Counted from the first letter of the stretch, positions 45,301-53,398 are shown. The stretch: 64,000 nucleotides of DNA from Microvirga alba (GCF_015694465.1 NZ_JADQDO010000002.1:682001-746000); one strand, 5' to 3'. Numbers and translations are program-made. The notes: generated by a model not told the origin, from the sequence alone.

Positions 45301-46181
45301 AATCGCGCAAGGACGCCGACGGAATCCGCTCCGCTCGTGAACGTATCGGCCGATGAGGTAATCCGCGTGCCGATCCCTTCCGAAAGAAGCCCGGCGGCGG
45401 ACGCGCCGGAGGTCGAAATCGTCCCTGCCATCAGGTTGAGCGCGCCGCCCCCTTGAGCGAAAGCGCCATGACTGTAATCCGCCGTCGTCGTGACATTGAT
45501 CGCGCTTCGAATCGAGCTCCCGATGCCGAAGGCATAAAGGCCGTATCCCGCGATGCCCGATACGTTGATCGTTCCGCCATTGAGGACAATAACGCCGCCG
45601 TTGGTCGCAGCCGCGCCATTCGCGTTGGGGCCGGAAACCATAATGATGGCGCGACTGTCGATTTTGCTGTCGTTGCCGTCCGCCAGCAGACCATAAGCCG
45701 AAGAGCCTGACGTCCGCAGGAGCCCGCCGGTCAAGTTGACGATGCCGCCGGCCCGCGCGAATACCGCGTGAGCTTCGTCTCCCGTCGTCGTCGCATCCGT
45801 GCTGCTCGTCACGCTGCTGCCGGCGCCAAACGCATAGAGCCCCAAGGCCGATCGGCCGACAGTGTTTATCGAGCCGAAGGCCAGATCAATCGCCCCGGCC
45901 TGTTCGGCGAGGGCGCCATGCGCATAGTCGCCTGTGGTGGTGATGACGCTCGGCCCACCCTGAACCTGACCGCCGTCATGGGCCCGCAGAGCGGGTTGGG
46001 AATTGGTGGTGACCGAGGCAGGGACAGATTTCGTCTCGCCGGAACCGGCGTCGATCTGTTGCGCCTGCGCGTAGGAAGGATACGTGAGGACAAAAACGTT
46101 GGCGGAAATAGCGGACAGAAAATTCAGTCGCACGGAACGGGCGGCGCAACGATGTTTCTTGTCCTTGCGGCCCCTCAGCAT
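42360..46181 (-). CDS. Autotransporter (type Va secretion) with repetitive passenger
   Basis: 1273 residues. The long basic-hydrophobic leader (MLRGRKDKKHRCAARS then LNFLSAISANVFVLTYPSYAQA) is typical of autotransporters. Passenger of about 900 residues: a beta-helix of some 12 or more repeats of roughly 40-45 residues with the pattern TTGxxAHGxxA, GGxIxLxGGTIxTSG, AxGLxAxGxGSxIxS. A later part contains the autotransporter-associated repeat GSGALKKTGIGLLDLTG. The last ~280 residues form the 12-strand beta barrel (from FDIWGEGFGSWSRTRG) ending in aromatic FTSRF. The passenger is probably surface-displayed, as an adhesin or autoaggregation factor; that is inferred. ATG 46181 is used; ATG 46220 is possible. 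Confidence 0.92.
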   Translation of the reverse strand: MLRGRKDKKHRCAARSVRLNFLSAISANVFVLTYPSYAQAQQIDAGSGETKSVPASVTTNSQPALRAHDGGQVQGGPSVITTTGDYAHGALAEQAGAIDLAFGSINTVGRSALGLYAFGAGSSVTSSTDATTTGDEAHAVFARAGGIVNLTGGLLRTSGSSAYGLLADGNDSKIDSRAIIMVSGPNANGAAATNGGVIVLNGGTINVSGIAGYGLYAFGIGSSIRSAINVTTTADYSHGAFAQGGGALNLMAGTISTSGASAAGLLSEGIGTRITSSADTFTSGADSVGVLARFSGFTEQAGGLISTSGARSHGLLSTGAGSQIKSAGSVRTSGNDAAGAFADAGGSVILRDASVTTSGASAAGLLSNGTRSSITGRANVSTSGQASYGAQAVNAGFVSLTGGTIATAGAYAQGIRSIGNDSVVESAAQVTTSGQGAAGIAALSGGTVRLLGGSVETSGTGEAIYAFGLGSLVTGRTDAATKADGIAAALADGRGTISLIGGAIKTSGVQAPGLAATYGGALSASNVSVTTTGAGSAGMYVTAASLELEGSRINSSGAGVKTIGNASVAIGNSSVTSGASMFDAAFDLAGQRATFDIRGSNLLGVGSLLNVARGDNGQDGIVTLTLDGSEATGNLLDRETRTSGYTSVVLRGGSRLTGGLDGIQRLTLDLGTWSLAGPVNVSLVEVGPSGGTLDTPNPTISLSAPLTGSGALKKTGIGLLDLTGFSSLSGPTFVQAGQLAVNGSLANSAVTVAGGAVLSGSGTIGGLTAQSGSMIAPGNASIGTLHVAGNVRFLQGSVYAFEANAAGQSDRIAATGQAILSGGIVNVLPDRGAIFRADSPYFILTASGGVSGTFEGTSSADFAFVTPTLGYTEDAVTLTLRRKADSFSSAALTRNQYRTAAGIEALGAGNRLYDTVLGSSLPGARLAFDALSGEAHASAVTSAYGDARLMQNAILSRLRQPLYGNPARFVQGFYGETFAADRPWMGAYPVAVVVPVVDPNRFDIWGEGFGSWSRTRGNGNAATLEESTGGFVLGADATLNQKYRIGFAGGLTRTSFDVDGRLSSGANESIFGALYGSTQWRAVNLRLGASYAGHDIDTQRTITFPGFSDQTSASYDGSTVQAFGEVGYRFDVARMQIEPFLGASVLRLHTNRFVENGGDAALTGLARDYDLATTTMGVRAEARLDKSLPLALRGLVGWRRAYGDVEPDALLAFAGGASAFAVSGTPIDRNALVAEAELNWQAGRTTSLGMAYSGQIGPRAQDHGLKANFTSRF

Positions 46182-46496
46182 CGAATCACTGTTTATTCCT
46201 GTGCCCTGACGCGGGAGCATTGTCGTTCAGTGAATTAACAGATCATTAAGGTTAATAAAATTCTAATTTTGTTGTTTTTGTTAGTTAAATCATCACTCGA
46301 CCGATCAAGGACGTTGCGGAAGCGCATCGTCGTTGCATCGCTTGGGAGCGTTCAAGACGAGTAAAAGCCCCCATGTTGCAGCTGTTGCTTTCGGGCAGGT
46401 CCTTGATCAACCTGACGTTCTCACTTCCAGGCTGCGTTTCGCGGCGGATCTGAATACCGTTTTGCAGGTGAGCATTTTCACGCAGGAGAACCCTCA
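46182..46496. other. AT-rich promoter region between the autotransporter and VOC genes
   Basis: 315 bp, divergent. The part near 46230-46290 is sharply AT-rich for this genome and holds a small palindrome AAAATTCTAATTTT (46257-46270). It probably carries promoter elements for the autotransporter. No gene seen. Confidence 0.5.
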
Positions 46497-46910
46497 ATGC
46501 CGCGTCTGAACGGAGTTCTTGAAACGGCCTTGTATGCGGATGAACTTCCCCGGGCGCGGGCCTTCTACGAGACGGTCTTGCAGCTCAAGCCCCTCTTTGC
46601 CGATCAACGGCTCTGCGCCTACGGCGTTGCGGGACGCAGCGTTCTTCTGTTGTTTCAACGGGGCGCCTCGACCGAACCCACGGAGCTCCCCGGCGGCACC
46701 ATCCCTCCCCATGACGGAAGCGGGCCCCAGCACATCGCGCTGGCGGTGGATGCGGATGAACTCGATGCGTGGGAGGAGCGTCTGACAACTCACGGCGTCG
46801 CAATCGAGGGACGCACGAGCTGGATGAGAGGCGGCAAGAGCATCTATTTCCGCGATCCCGATGGCCACCTTCTGGAACTCGCGACGCCGGGGCTATGGCA
46901 AATCTACTGA
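46497..46910 (+). CDS. VOC (glyoxalase/bleomycin resistance/dioxygenase) family protein
   Basis: 137 residues forming a paired beta-alpha-beta-beta-beta module: GVLETALYADELPRARAFYETVLQLKP at the start and GKSIYFRDPDGHLLELATPGLW at the end. QHIALAVDADELDAWEERL carries a metal-ligand histidine, and the final Glu in LLELA is another. Function among glyoxalases, ring-cleavage or resistance proteins is open. AGGAG stands about 9 bases before ATG 46497. Confidence 0.9.
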   Translation: MPRLNGVLETALYADELPRARAFYETVLQLKPLFADQRLCAYGVAGRSVLLLFQRGASTEPTELPGGTIPPHDGSGPQHIALAVDADELDAWEERLTTHGVAIEGRTSWMRGGKSIYFRDPDGHLLELATPGLWQIY

Positions 46911-47045
46911 GAGGCGGCGTTGTCCGGCGAAGACGTCACCCGTGGTTGGTCAGCCTCGCGCCGCAAGAAAGCAATCATCTGATCGACTCGATTGCGGCTG
47001 CATCTCTGACAATTCGGGCGAGCCCTGTTCGAACAGGCCGGAGCC

Positions 47046-47768
47046 TTAGGGCTTCAACTCCCATGCCTTGAGTTTCTTGCGGGCTGTTCCGAAATCGCCG
47101 AGCTGGTAAACGGACGCTCCCGAGGGCGAGAACGTGAACGCGTCGAACGGTTCGGAGATCATCGTCTTCAGGTAATCCCGGGAGGCGATGCCGACGGTGA
47201 CGTGCGGATTGAAATTCTTGCCGGTTGCCTTCGGAACGAACGCTGCGACATAGTCGATCGTCGGCTTGTTGATACCGGGTTCCGCCGGCGTGGTCACGAA
47301 TGCCGCGGCACTGCCCGTTTTTGTCGTGAAAGGGGCAACTGCGTCGATCAATTCTTGTTGCAGCCGAAGCAGATCGTCCGTCGGCTCGACGACGATCCCC
47401 GCAAGGCCAATGTTCTTCCAGGGAATGTCATAGTATTTGGTCGCCTTTAGGTTCCAGCTGGCCGCCTTCTCGTTGGCCAGAATCCTGTCGACTGCGGCGT
47501 AGACTTTATCGAGGTCTGATGTGTGTACGTATCGCTGCAGGATCGAGATGTGCGGGTGGTGCGTCGCGCCCAGAGCGAAGCCCTTTGGAAAAACTTTGAG
47601 CAGGCGGGCGTTGACGGCCTCGGCCCGCTGAATCATCGTCGCGTCCGGTTCAAGCGCGATGTCGATAGCCGTCAAGGAATTTGGCTTCGTGCTGGCTCCC
47701 TCCGCATAACCGAGCATCGATGCCAGGCCGATGCCGAGCGCCACCAGGACCTTCATTGATCGAAGCAT
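47046..47768 (-). CDS. Exported 2H phosphoesterase-superfamily protein
   Basis: 240 residues. Start ATG 47768 with AGGAG 6 bases upstream; the first ~25 residues (MLRSMKVLVALGIGLASMLGYAEGA) are a signal peptide. Two catalytic-type motifs spaced as in the 2H family: HPHISIL and NPHVTVGI (HxS/T). 2H proteins ligate or hydrolyse 2'-3' or cyclic phosphoesters. Exported members are uncommon, so a periplasmic phosphodiesterase of unknown substrate is inferred. Lies about 80 bp downstream of an exported HAD phosphatase on the same strand, so the two are probably co-expressed. Confidence 0.75.
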   Translation of the reverse strand: MLRSMKVLVALGIGLASMLGYAEGASTKPNSLTAIDIALEPDATMIQRAEAVNARLLKVFPKGFALGATHHPHISILQRYVHTSDLDKVYAAVDRILANEKAASWNLKATKYYDIPWKNIGLAGIVVEPTDDLLRLQQELIDAVAPFTTKTGSAAAFVTTPAEPGINKPTIDYVAAFVPKATGKNFNPHVTVGIASRDYLKTMISEPFDAFTFSPSGASVYQLGDFGTARKKLKAWELKP

Positions 47769-47847
47769 ATGAAACTCCTGTCGTCGGCAACCCGCCCGCC
47801 GCGACTCGCGCTGCGTATCCAAGAGCTGCGCATCCAAGACAAGACGG

Positions 47848-48906
47848 CTAATCGAACGGAAAGATCCGCTTCCAGTCGTTCTTCATGCTGATGACCGGCC
47901 AGCTGTTCTTCTTTGCTTCGTCGTAGAGCGCCTGGGTGAAGGTGCCGATCTTGCTGGCGGGCAGGCCCGTTGCCGGGCCGTAGGCATATTCGCGCGCAGC
48001 GTCGTCGTGCAGCACGAGCATGTTCAGCCGCGTGCCCGCGCCTGCTGCGGTCCATTCCAGCATCTGCCGGTCGCCGACCGAGTTGCCGAACGCCGCAAAG
48101 GGCCGCCGACCGATGATGAGGTGAATGCCTTCGGGCTTGCCCGCGTGGTCATCGTTGAGCAGCAGCTTCGGCTCCTTGGTCAGGAACGGCTTGCCGTCCT
48201 TGGCATAGCCGAATTTCGTCCCGCCCACGCTGCCGACCACCTGCTCGGGTGGAATACCGTAGACCTGCTCGGAATAAACGCGCACGAAATCCTGCCCGCC
48301 GCCGGTCACGATGTAAGTCTTGTAGCCGTTGTCGCGGAAAGCGCGCAGCACTTCGAGCATCGGTTGATAAACCAGCTCGGTATAGGGGCGCTTCCAGCGC
48401 GGATGCCGGGCGGTCGCGAGCCACTTTTTTACATCGGCCTCGAAATCCTCCACGCTCATGCCGGTGAGCGTCGCGGCGAGGATTTTTTCGAGATCCGGCA
48501 GCGAAAGCTTCGCCATCGCCTCCCGGTTGCCGGAGAGAACGGTCTTGAAGGGTTCGACTGATTTGAGTTCCGGCTTTTCCGCGACCACGGCCGGGACGCG
48601 GTCGAGGCAATAAGCGACCTGCGTATAGATCGGATGCTCCACCCAGAGCGTGCCGTCCTGGTCGAACACGGCGATCCGCTCCTCCGGGGCGACATAGCCA
48701 GGGCTTGCGCGGTCGGTCGTGGTGCGCACGAAGTCGAGAATCGCCTGCTTCGCCGCACCGTCGTTCCACGACGGCAACGGCTCAGCCGGGGTCTGCGCGG
48801 GCGCAAAGGCGGGAAGGAGTGTTCCGGACAAGGCCGGAATCGCCGCCGCGCCCAATAGCAGCGCGCGGCGGCTGATGCCGTAAGAGGCTTTCGGTGCCAT
48901 GGTCAT
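47848..48906 (-). CDS. Exported HAD-superfamily phosphatase (phosphoserine-phosphatase-like)
   Basis: 352 residues. The N-terminus KASYGISRRALLLGAAAIPALSGTLLPAFA has a twin-arginine-like SRR and hydrophobic core, suggesting Tat or Sec export. HAD motif I is AVFDQDGTLWVEHP (nucleophile Asp), motif II is YIVTGGGQDFVR and motif IV is FAAFGNSVGDRQML. A periplasmic acid phosphatase acting on an unknown phosphoester is likely. ATG 48906 with AAGG about 6 bases upstream; ATG 48900 is possible. Followed by the exported 2H phosphoesterase gene. Confidence 0.87.
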   Translation of the reverse strand: MTMAPKASYGISRRALLLGAAAIPALSGTLLPAFAPAQTPAEPLPSWNDGAAKQAILDFVRTTTDRASPGYVAPEERIAVFDQDGTLWVEHPIYTQVAYCLDRVPAVVAEKPELKSVEPFKTVLSGNREAMAKLSLPDLEKILAATLTGMSVEDFEADVKKWLATARHPRWKRPYTELVYQPMLEVLRAFRDNGYKTYIVTGGGQDFVRVYSEQVYGIPPEQVVGSVGGTKFGYAKDGKPFLTKEPKLLLNDDHAGKPEGIHLIIGRRPFAAFGNSVGDRQMLEWTAAGAGTRLNMLVLHDDAAREYAYGPATGLPASKIGTFTQALYDEAKKNSWPVISMKNDWKRIFPFD

Positions 48907-49459
48907 GGGCGGCGACCTTTATGACAGAACGAACCATCGGCGCGCGACGCCGCCTCGAACACAGTTCAAATGTGCCTGCCGCGCATGGCGCGGGCGCTGA
49001 CAAAAATCAAAGGCGTTGGGAGTTCCATGAGGTGCAGCTTGCACCGGAAGTGGCCGCCACCGAGCGGTTCACCGGCTATGGTCCCAGACAATCGCAAGGT
49101 CGATGTCGGCCCAAGCGGAAATTTCGCTAAATCGAGTACCAGCTGATCGAGTTCGTCGACCCGGCAACTCGGATGATTTTCCTAGAAAGAAATAGGCCAG
49201 CAAAGCGAGTCAGCAAATTACAAATCAAACTCCAAGAAAGTACGAAGCTGAACAGTTTCCGTTGAGTTCTTGATGCCAAGCTGGGGCTATCTGCTAGGAT
49301 CAAGGCTAAGTTTAATGCGAGTGAAGTAATCTACGCCTTTCGAGTTAGATTTTCAGCCGATCTCAATCTAAAATTTAGAAACATACTTCCCTTTGGCATT
49401 TTGCGAATAGCGGTTCTAAGAGCAGGATTGGGTGCTTTCTACTTCTTGGGATGATTCTT
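48907..49459. other. Intergenic stretch without a supported gene
   Basis: About 550 bp. The right half (49130-49440) is clearly more AT-rich than its surroundings. Short frames exist but have no family features or ribosome sites. It separates the HAD gene from the Gly-rich protein gene and probably contains both promoters. The base composition suggests a relic of acquired DNA. Confidence 0.5.
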
Positions 49460-49777
49460 ATGCGCCCTTGGACAAAAATTCTTATCAGCGCGGCCGCGTT
49501 CTGTGCTCTGAGTGGCTCATATGCTTTGCCAGCCCAAGCCATGGGGAAATGGCACCGCTCATGGGTATCGTGGGGTGACCACGGCAGCCAAGGCGGCAAT
49601 GGCGGTGGCGGCCAGGGCAGCCAAGGCGTCGGGCAAGGGGGCTCTAACGGCAGCGGGCACAGCGGGTCGAGCAGGGGCGCTCCTGGACCGGTTGCCGGCG
49701 CTGGCCTGCCCTTCCTGCTGATCGCAGGCGGGTATGCTCTGCTTCGCCGCTACCGCAACATCAGCAAAGCGGAATAA
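49460..49777 (+). CDS. Small Gly-rich secreted protein with C-terminal GAGLP sorting-like signal
   Basis: 105 residues. Signal peptide MRPWTKILISAAAFCALSGSYALPAQA, then a low-complexity stretch of Gly, Ser, Gln and Asn, with GGNGGGG and GSGHSGSS. The tail is PGPVAGAGLPFLLIAGGYALLRRYR: a Pro/Gly motif, a membrane helix and a basic end, the tripartite layout of PEP-CTERM-like sorting signals. The GAGLP variant is one I have seen in Bradyrhizobium-type proteins. Expected to be surface-processed; no sorting enzyme (exosortase) is in the window. ATG 49460 has GGGA about 8 bases upstream; ATG 49451 is the alternative. Confidence 0.7.
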   Translation: MRPWTKILISAAAFCALSGSYALPAQAMGKWHRSWVSWGDHGSQGGNGGGGQGSQGVGQGGSNGSGHSGSSRGAPGPVAGAGLPFLLIAGGYALLRRYRNISKAE

Positions 49778-49799
49778 CTAATTGCTGCCTTTTGCTGAG

Positions 49800-49915
49800 G
49801 CTGCGGCTGATCGAGTTCGAAGAAATGAAACGGCCCGCCATCGATGCGTCAGAAGCCCCAGCGGTTCGCGATGGCAGCCCAAAAGGCTCGCGAGCCGGTC
49901 GGGTCATCGGAACGC
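49800..49915 (-). pseudogene. Frameshifted fragment of an amine oxidase gene
   Basis: About 115 bp aligning with 52345-52460 inside the intact amine oxidase gene, in the same orientation. A run of 32 identical bases (TCGAAGAAATGAAACGGCCC and on to GATGCG) is followed by a 2-base deletion (GCG against GCGCG) and then decaying similarity (CAGCGGTTCGCG, GAGCCGGTC). It corresponds to the stretch around GLLTRIDGGPFHFFELDQP of the enzyme. The deletion breaks the frame, so this is a relic, tucked between the Gly-rich and outer-membrane protein genes. Confidence 0.8.
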
Positions 49916-49936
49916 CGCATCGGCTCTTATCAGACC

Positions 49937-50698
49937 CTAGAAATGATAGTTCACTCCGCCTCGAACGAGATTGGTCTTCAAATGGCTGGTCTCGGTTATG
50001 GTGGTTGCCGCAGCGGGCGACCAGGTCTTGGTTGTTTCGCCAAACCCGAGGTGGAGACCCTCGATTTTCGCGCTCCATCCAGGCGCGAGCATCACCTCCA
50101 CGCCACCGCCGAGAACCCATCCATTCTTGAGCTCGTTCCAGCTCGCGCTTGCAGCGCCAATGGGTGCAACGGCAACGGCCTTGGTTTCGAGCCTCGCATA
50201 CGCATAACCGCCCGTCACATAGGCAAGCCAGTTTCCCGCACTATACCCGAGACGACCACGCACGGTTCCGAACCAGGAAAGATCCTGAGTGTAGCTCGCG
50301 TCGATCGCCGCGCCACAGAAGCCGGTTGGACAAGTCGCGGCCTTTCTTCCGTGGCCACCCGCCAACTGGAAATCAGTCTCCGCGCCGAGGACAATCGCTC
50401 CCGCTTGCCAGTCGTAGCCGGCGCCGATGCCACCGATCAGGCCAGAGAACCGGTTCGGCACAGCTCCGAAAACCGGGCCATGATTATAGCGAAAATCCGA
50501 GGTCGCTTTTGAAAAGCCGCCCCCGGCATTGATTCCGAGATGGAAACCAGACCAGAGAGGAGTTGGATCGAAGATCGGGTTTGCCGCCGGTGACGCGACA
50601 TCTGCAGCCAGCGCGCTTCCACCGACCGCGGTAAACGCGAGAATCCCTGCGGAGAGCAACAGCCCTTGCTTCCTAGCTCCTGCCTTTCGTCGGACCAA
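49937..50698 (-). CDS. Outer-membrane beta-barrel protein (Omp25/porin-like)
   Basis: 253 residues. Export signal within the first 31 residues (ending GGSALAAD). The barrel is an eight-stranded Omp_b-brl type: LWSGFHLGINAGGGFSK, GLIGGIGAGYDWQAGAIVLGAETDFQ, TVRGRLGYSAGNWLAYVTGGYAYARL and a C-terminal LVRGGVNYHF with terminal Phe for BAM recognition. Similar proteins (Omp25/Omp31 in Brucella, and Ropb-like) shape the cell surface. The start appears to be TTG at 50698, backed by AAGGGGG six bases upstream. Confidence 0.9.
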   Translation of the reverse strand: MVRRKAGARKQGLLLSAGILAFTAVGGSALAADVASPAANPIFDPTPLWSGFHLGINAGGGFSKATSDFRYNHGPVFGAVPNRFSGLIGGIGAGYDWQAGAIVLGAETDFQLAGGHGRKAATCPTGFCGAAIDASYTQDLSWFGTVRGRLGYSAGNWLAYVTGGYAYARLETKAVAVAPIGAASASWNELKNGWVLGGGVEVMLAPGWSAKIEGLHLGFGETTKTWSPAAATTITETSHLKTNLVRGGVNYHF

Positions 50699-50785
50699 TT
50701 TTGCCCCCTTGTCGTTTGAAGTTTCGTAAGAGTTTGCCAGACAATGCTTGTTGGGATGGTCCGGTCCTGAAAACCGGAGCCGCGC

Positions 50786-51223
50786 TCAGTATTTCATCTC
50801 GATCTGGATGTTGACCGGCTTTGCGTTCACCGGGAAAGAGGCGCTCGAAAAGCTCGGCGGACCAAATGTGATCGATGGGTTGCGGGAGAAGCCAACCCCC
50901 TGCTTGGGTTGCCCGAACAACCCGGTTTCCAGTGTCTTCTCGTTGTTCTGCGCGTGAAAAACGGCAATTGCGTAGGATCCGTCAGGAACGGAATTGAAAG
51001 CGCAATGAGCCTTCCCGGCATTGATATTGCTGACGACTTCGCGCAGTTCGCGTCCGGGCACCCGGAACCCATCAGCGGAGGCGAACAAACCACAGCGGAT
51101 AACGCCGACGTCGTTGCGCAAACCGTTGATGTTGACATTGATCGGGCCGGCATAGGCACAGGCTGGAGCAGTGAGAGCGAGGAGCGTCCCGAATACTTGA
51201 ACCAGGCACGAATGAGCGCGCAT
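50786..51223 (-). CDS. DUF2141 exported protein
   Basis: 145 residues. Signal peptide of about 25 residues ending ACAYAG. The mature part shows the DUF2141 pattern INVNINGLRNDVGVIRCGLFASADGF, AHCAFNSVPDGSYAIAVFHAQNNEKTLETGLFGQPKQGVGFSRN. Predicted beta-sandwich of unknown function, found across Proteobacteria. ATG 51223 with AAGGA 7 bases upstream. Its gene is 16 bp after the DUF4188 gene, so both probably form one transcript. Confidence 0.87.
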   Translation of the reverse strand: MRAHSCLVQVFGTLLALTAPACAYAGPINVNINGLRNDVGVIRCGLFASADGFRVPGRELREVVSNINAGKAHCAFNSVPDGSYAIAVFHAQNNEKTLETGLFGQPKQGVGFSRNPSITFGPPSFSSASFPVNAKPVNIQIEMKY

Positions 51224-51239
51224 GGAAGGTTCCTTCATC

Positions 51240-51746
51240 TCAATGCCCATTTCGGTAAAGCTCGTCTTCCGACACTGGAGCGGGAGAGCTTGCTTGCCCG
51301 TCGCGCGCTGCCCGTAATCGTGCGGAAAACATAGATCCCTTCGCGGGTGCTTCCGGCGCGAATTTTCGAAGTCCTAGTTGCGCCGGCACGTTGACCGATA
51401 CGGTCTCCATTCCCCCCTGCATGAAATACGCTTCGTGCCAGAAGCCGGTCCCTTTCGGGTCTCTGAGGAACGTTTGCCACCACTGACGGTGGGGTTCGCT
51501 TCTTGCCCAGGTCTCAAGGCTCTCGAAGCTCCGCCAATACTGACGCATCCCGATATGGAGAGGAAAAAGGGAATAGATGATGTTATCGTGTGCCAGCAGG
51601 CCATCCGGCGGATTGTCGGCAACGGCCCAGATTTTAGGTCCGAACCGGAGCAGTGTCGGCACCCCGCGAAGTGTATTCACCCGCATCCCGAGATAAAGAA
51701 CGACCAGATCAGGATAGTCCGCCAAATTGACGGTACATCGGTCCAT
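51240..51746 (-). CDS. DUF4188 family (monooxygenase-like) protein
   Basis: 168 residues. Family stretches LVVLYLGMRVNTLRGVPTLLRFGPKIWAV, LHIGMRQYWRSFESLETWARSEPHRQWWQTFLRD and GFWHEAYFMQGGMETV, with several His/Trp/Tyr that could line a ferredoxin-like cavity. Members are annotated as monooxygenase or phenylacetaldoxime dehydratase-like, without firm function. Start ATG 51746 (MDRCTVNL). Likely co-transcribed with the DUF2141 gene downstream. Confidence 0.82.
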   Translation of the reverse strand: MDRCTVNLADYPDLVVLYLGMRVNTLRGVPTLLRFGPKIWAVADNPPDGLLAHDNIIYSLFPLHIGMRQYWRSFESLETWARSEPHRQWWQTFLRDPKGTGFWHEAYFMQGGMETVSVNVPAQLGLRKFAPEAPAKGSMFSARLRAARDGQASSPAPVSEDELYRNGH

Positions 51747-52010
51747 TTCTTCGCTGCCCCTTTGGCGGGAATGGATTAATATTCTTATTTTGTAGTTCGG
51801 ACCATTGCAGGGGAATTTACGTTAGGTCAACCCCGCGTGCGTGAGGGGTCCTTGGCACGTGATGTCTGGTTTCGCCGAACGGCATGACAGCTGTGAGCTT
51901 CCGCGCATGGCAAAACCGGACCGTATCCGCCGCCCCAGGTCACGAACGGACGTAGAGCAAATCTTTCCAAAGACCTCCCCGGGCATTCCCGCTCAATGCG
52001 CCAAGCCCTC

Positions 52011-53303
52011 TCAGGCCCGCGTCTTCAGCCGTTCCACAATCTCCCCCGCCGCCCGCGCGCCTTCTTCCCACGCGCCTCCGGCAGTGCCCCATTGGGCGCG
52101 CGATAGCGCCTCGCCCGCAAACCAGATCCGCTCGCCGACCGACTCTTTCAGTTGGTCGCGGACAGCCACAAGTCCCGGCGGCACCACGGCCCAGGAAGCG
52201 CGCGACCACGGGTCGTGCCGCCAGGTCGTGCTGCGGCAAACGTTTAAGTTGCGGATAGCCTTGTGCCCGAAATGCTCGGCCAGAACCGCCCGCGCGAAGC
52301 GTCCCGGCGCATCGGCGTCCCGGTGGTCGAGGAGGGCGGCTGTGGGCTGGTCGAGCTCGAAGAAATGAAACGGCCCGCCATCGATGCGCGTCAGAAGCCC
52401 CGGCGGTTCGCGGTGCTTGCCGACGAGGCTCGCCAGCCGGTCCGGCCCGCGAAACGGCGAATCCGGCCAATGCAGGACGACGTGCTCGTAGACCCCTTGC
52501 GCGAAGCCGTAGATCGCCGCCGCGACCGGCTGCGGCAGGGCGGGGGCGAAACGGATCACGTCCTTCTGCAACAGGGCCATCGGCGTCGTTACGATGACGG
52601 CCTTTGCGTGCAGCGTCCCGGCTGAACTCTCCACCCGCACGCCCTGTCCCGACCAGTCGAGGGCATGGACGGCGGTGCCGAGCCGGATCGGCAGGCCTTT
52701 GCCGAGACGCGCGATATAGGCCCCGAGGCCGCCGGCAATGAAGAGGTTGTCGGCATATTCCATGCTCGGAAAATCGTGCAGGCTCACCTCGTCGAGCGGG
52801 CGGCCCGAGATGAGACCGTGGATCGCGGCGACGCGCGGGCCAAAGCGCCCGAGCGGCGGCAGCACCTTTCCGGCGGGCTGGTCCTCAGGCGCACGGGCCG
52901 CTTGCGTCAGGGCCCGGTCGGCAATGGCGAAGGCCCGGCCGAACGCCTCGCTCTCGGAGAGGCTCGCCTGCCGCCCCTTGATGAAGAGACGCCCCTCCAC
53001 CGGCGCGCGGCGAAGCAGCTCGCCCCGTTCGCGCCCGAGTTTCACCAACGGATTGATCGGCCCGGCATGAAGCCAATGGGCCCCGAGATCGACGGGATGG
53101 CCGCTCAACGAAACCGTCAGGGTGCGGCCGCCGATGCGGTGCCGCGCTTCGAGCATGCTCACGCTCAGGCCCGCCGCGAGAAGCCGCCGCGCAGCGCTGA
53201 TGCCGGCCGAACCCGCGCCGACGATCACCACGTCGGGGTCTTGCGACAGCTTGGCAGGGTGCACAGCCTCCTCCACCCCTCGTCTTGCGGCGAGGTCAAT
53301 CAT
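52011..53303 (-). CDS. Flavin-containing amine oxidase
   Basis: 430-residue FAD enzyme of the monoamine/polyamine oxidase fold. Dinucleotide motif VVIVGAGSAGISAARRL at residues 25-41, then LEARHRIGGRT, the GG doublet that contacts FAD. The C-terminal FAD block is RIWFAGEALSRAQWGTAGGAWEEGARAA. It oxidises a primary or secondary amine to an imine; the substrate is not deducible, and with no signal peptide it is cytosolic. ATG 53303. A broken copy of part of the gene lies at 49800-49915. Confidence 0.92.
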   Translation of the reverse strand: MIDLAARRGVEEAVHPAKLSQDPDVVIVGAGSAGISAARRLLAAGLSVSMLEARHRIGGRTLTVSLSGHPVDLGAHWLHAGPINPLVKLGRERGELLRRAPVEGRLFIKGRQASLSESEAFGRAFAIADRALTQAARAPEDQPAGKVLPPLGRFGPRVAAIHGLISGRPLDEVSLHDFPSMEYADNLFIAGGLGAYIARLGKGLPIRLGTAVHALDWSGQGVRVESSAGTLHAKAVIVTTPMALLQKDVIRFAPALPQPVAAAIYGFAQGVYEHVVLHWPDSPFRGPDRLASLVGKHREPPGLLTRIDGGPFHFFELDQPTAALLDHRDADAPGRFARAVLAEHFGHKAIRNLNVCRSTTWRHDPWSRASWAVVPPGLVAVRDQLKESVGERIWFAGEALSRAQWGTAGGAWEEGARAAGEIVERLKTRA

Positions 53304-53398
53304 AAGTAATGTCCGCCCTTCATGTCAGGAGAGTTCATGCCAGGACAGGTTTTCAGGCCGCTTTGCGCCGTGTCGAGGCCCCGTGCGGGAGTTGCCGA

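Noticed and set aside
42360..46181. Satellite-like DNA repeats
   Set aside because: The repetition is that of a beta-helical autotransporter passenger in one long intact frame.
48894..49130. A 78-codon plus-strand frame upstream of the Gly-rich gene
   Set aside because: No ribosome site or recognised motif, overlaps the HAD gene's start region, and composition is not coding-like.
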